Source: JACOMS01 sp964352785 (GTDB lineage: Bacteria; Pseudomonadota; Alphaproteobacteria; Caulobacterales; Maricaulaceae). Taken from it: a stretch of DNA of 64,000 nucleotides. The DNA lies in assembly GCA_964352785.1 (NCBI GenBank), contig CAYGTI010000013.1:1-64000 (forward strand). Direction: 5' to 3'. Shown piece after piece: positions 62,916 through 64,000 of this stretch; the stretch's first letter is position 1, and each line of letters opens with the position of its first letter. Position numbers and translations under genes: made by a program. The notes below the pieces were generated by a model. It saw nothing but the letters and a program-made list of their open reading frames with translations. It made no database searches and was not told the origin of the DNA.

Positions 62916-64000
62916 ATGCGTCACTTTGAATATAAGAACGGCGAAATGTTCGCCGAGAACGTTGCATTGCGCGATATAGCACAAGGGGTAGGTACGCCAG
63001 CCTATGTCTATTCGGCCGCCACACTTGAGCGCCACTACAAGGTTTTTTCCGGAGCTTTCGCGGGCACCAAGACTTTGGTGGCTTACTCAGTCAAAGCTAA
63101 TTCGAACATTGCCGTCTTGGCCACACTCGCCCGCCTTGGGGCTGGCGCAGATGTTGTTAGCGGGGGCGAACTCAGTCGCGCGCTCAAAGCCGGAATTCCG
63201 GCTAGCAAGATTGTCTTTTCCGGAGTGGGTAAAACAAAAGATGAAATGAGAACCGCGCTCAAAGCTGGCATTCGCGTTTTTAACGTTGAAAGTTTACCGG
63301 AACTGGACGCTCTGAATAGTACGGCAATAGAAATGGGCACAATGGCTCCGGTGGCTTTCCGTGTGAACCCGGATGTAAGCGCAGGCGGGCATGCCAAGAT
63401 ATCAACAGGCAAGGCCGAGAACAAATTTGGCATTGCCTGGGACAGCGCAGAGACGGCTTATGCACGCGCAGCACAGTTGCCCGGGGTCAATATTGTCGGT
63501 GTTGATTTACACATTGGGAGCCAGATCGACAAGCTTGAGCCTTTCGAAGCAGCCATCGGCAAAGTCGGGGATTTAATCATGCGGCTACGCGCTCAGGGAC
63601 ATACGATCAAAAGTTTTGATATGGGCGGCGGGCTTGGTATTCCTTATGGGGACAGCTCATCCGCCCCGCCCCTTCCTTCGGTTTACGGTGACATGGTCAA
63701 ACGCCTTACAGCTCCCATGAATGTTGAACTTATTTTTGAGCCCGGGCGCATGATTGCCGGTAACGCCGGCATTCTGCTCTCCAAGGTGCTCTATGTTAAA
63801 AAAGGCGCTGACCGCACATTCCTGATCGTGGACGCGGCGATGAATGATTTACTCCGCCCGGCTCTTTATGATGCCTATCATGATATTGAACCCGTGAAGC
63901 AGCCCGTATCCGGCGCGCCGACTACAACATATGACGTTGTTGGCCCGATCTGCGAAACCGGAGACACATTTACCAAAGCCCGCACTCTGCCGCCGATGGA
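62916..64000 (+). CDS. lysA: Diaminopimelate decarboxylase (3' end outside the window)
   Basis: The open frame runs from ATG 62916 to the end without a stop. 361 codons are visible of a typical 410-430. The PLP-dependent enzyme decarboxylates meso-diaminopimelate to lysine. Lys60 in LVAYSVKANSN forms the Schiff base. Further motifs are GADVVSGGELSRALKAG, DLHIGSQI, FDMGGGLGIPYG, EPGRMIAGNAGIL and PICETGD with the active-site Cys. It lies 6 bases after lptM, and the two are surely cotranscribed. Confidence 0.95.
   Translation, partial: MRHFEYKNGEMFAENVALRDIAQGVGTPAYVYSAATLERHYKVFSGAFAGTKTLVAYSVKANSNIAVLATLARLGAGADVVSGGELSRALKAGIPASKIVFSGVGKTKDEMRTALKAGIRVFNVESLPELDALNSTAIEMGTMAPVAFRVNPDVSAGGHAKISTGKAENKFGIAWDSAETAYARAAQLPGVNIVGVDLHIGSQIDKLEPFEAAIGKVGDLIMRLRAQGHTIKSFDMGGGLGIPYGDSSSAPPLPSVYGDMVKRLTAPMNVELIFEPGRMIAGNAGILLSKVLYVKKGADRTFLIVDAAMNDLLRPALYDAYHDIEPVKQPVSGAPTTTYDVVGPICETGDTFTKARTLPPM

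Overview
The window looks like a chromosomal segment of a moderate-GC marine-type alphaproteobacterium. Several lineage-typical families are present: UrcA, a CC0125/CC1285-type lipoprotein, TorF-like porin, a DUF1178/nitrilase/GrxC/ComF block, a secA-PpiC-argJ-mutT block, and lysC divergent from ubiG. A member of the Caulobacterales/Maricaulales (Hyphomonas-like) group would fit, but this is inferred from gene content, not from a phylogeny. Almost all of the sequence is coding. No insertion sequence, prophage or CRISPR array was seen, and no gap between genes exceeds 300 bases.

Layout. 1-2.2 kb: a partial tRNA-Thr, rplT and rpmI with a structured leader, and a DAACS transporter with an unusual motif, all on the minus strand. 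2.3-6.5 kb: pheS and pheT, separated by an AT-rich foreign-looking membrane-anchored ORF. 6.5-14.1 kb: metabolic and accessory genes (old yellow enzyme, SMP-30-like, enoyl-reductase-like, LysR, DUF1508, epimerase, M48 protease). 14.2-24.5 kb: carB, UrcA, lysC/ubiG, an orphan ParB-like gene, and the DUF1178-nitrilase-grxC-comF run. 24.5-32 kb: mutT, argJ, PpiC, secA, a TorF-like porin, accA. 32-41.9 kb: an M16 protease lipoprotein, xerD with a helical-repeat exported protein and a 46-residue membrane microprotein, then aroK-aroB-CNNM and two envelope genes.

41.9-45.9 kb is mostly regulatory: glpK, then an XRE regulator, luxR, luxI and an 80-residue ORF on one strand. A strong intrinsic terminator lies between luxR and luxI, and a second hairpin covers the luxI ribosome binding site. 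46.0-54.8 kb holds a complete cyanophycin cycle: isoaspartyl peptidase, a Mur-ligase-only CphA paralogue, CphA, CphB, and an upstream two-component system whose sensor has a Pro/Arg/His-rich periplasmic loop. 55-57 kb encodes a lipoprotein animal-type haem peroxidase. 57-60.5 kb is a tightly overlapping tetR-plsC-lplT-like-spoU operon behind two TetR-type operators. The window ends with DUF1289/DUF2891 genes, an exported protein, an LptM-like lipoprotein and the start of lysA, which runs off the end.

How genes work together. Arg and Asp supply genes (carB, argJ, lysC) sit in the same neighbourhood as storage of Arg/Asp as cyanophycin, though not in one operon. The most noteworthy items for follow-up are the luxR-terminator-hairpin-luxI arrangement with a divergent LuxI, the two-ligase cyanophycin locus, the ORF inserted between pheS and pheT, and the transporter that has lost its sodium-site motif.
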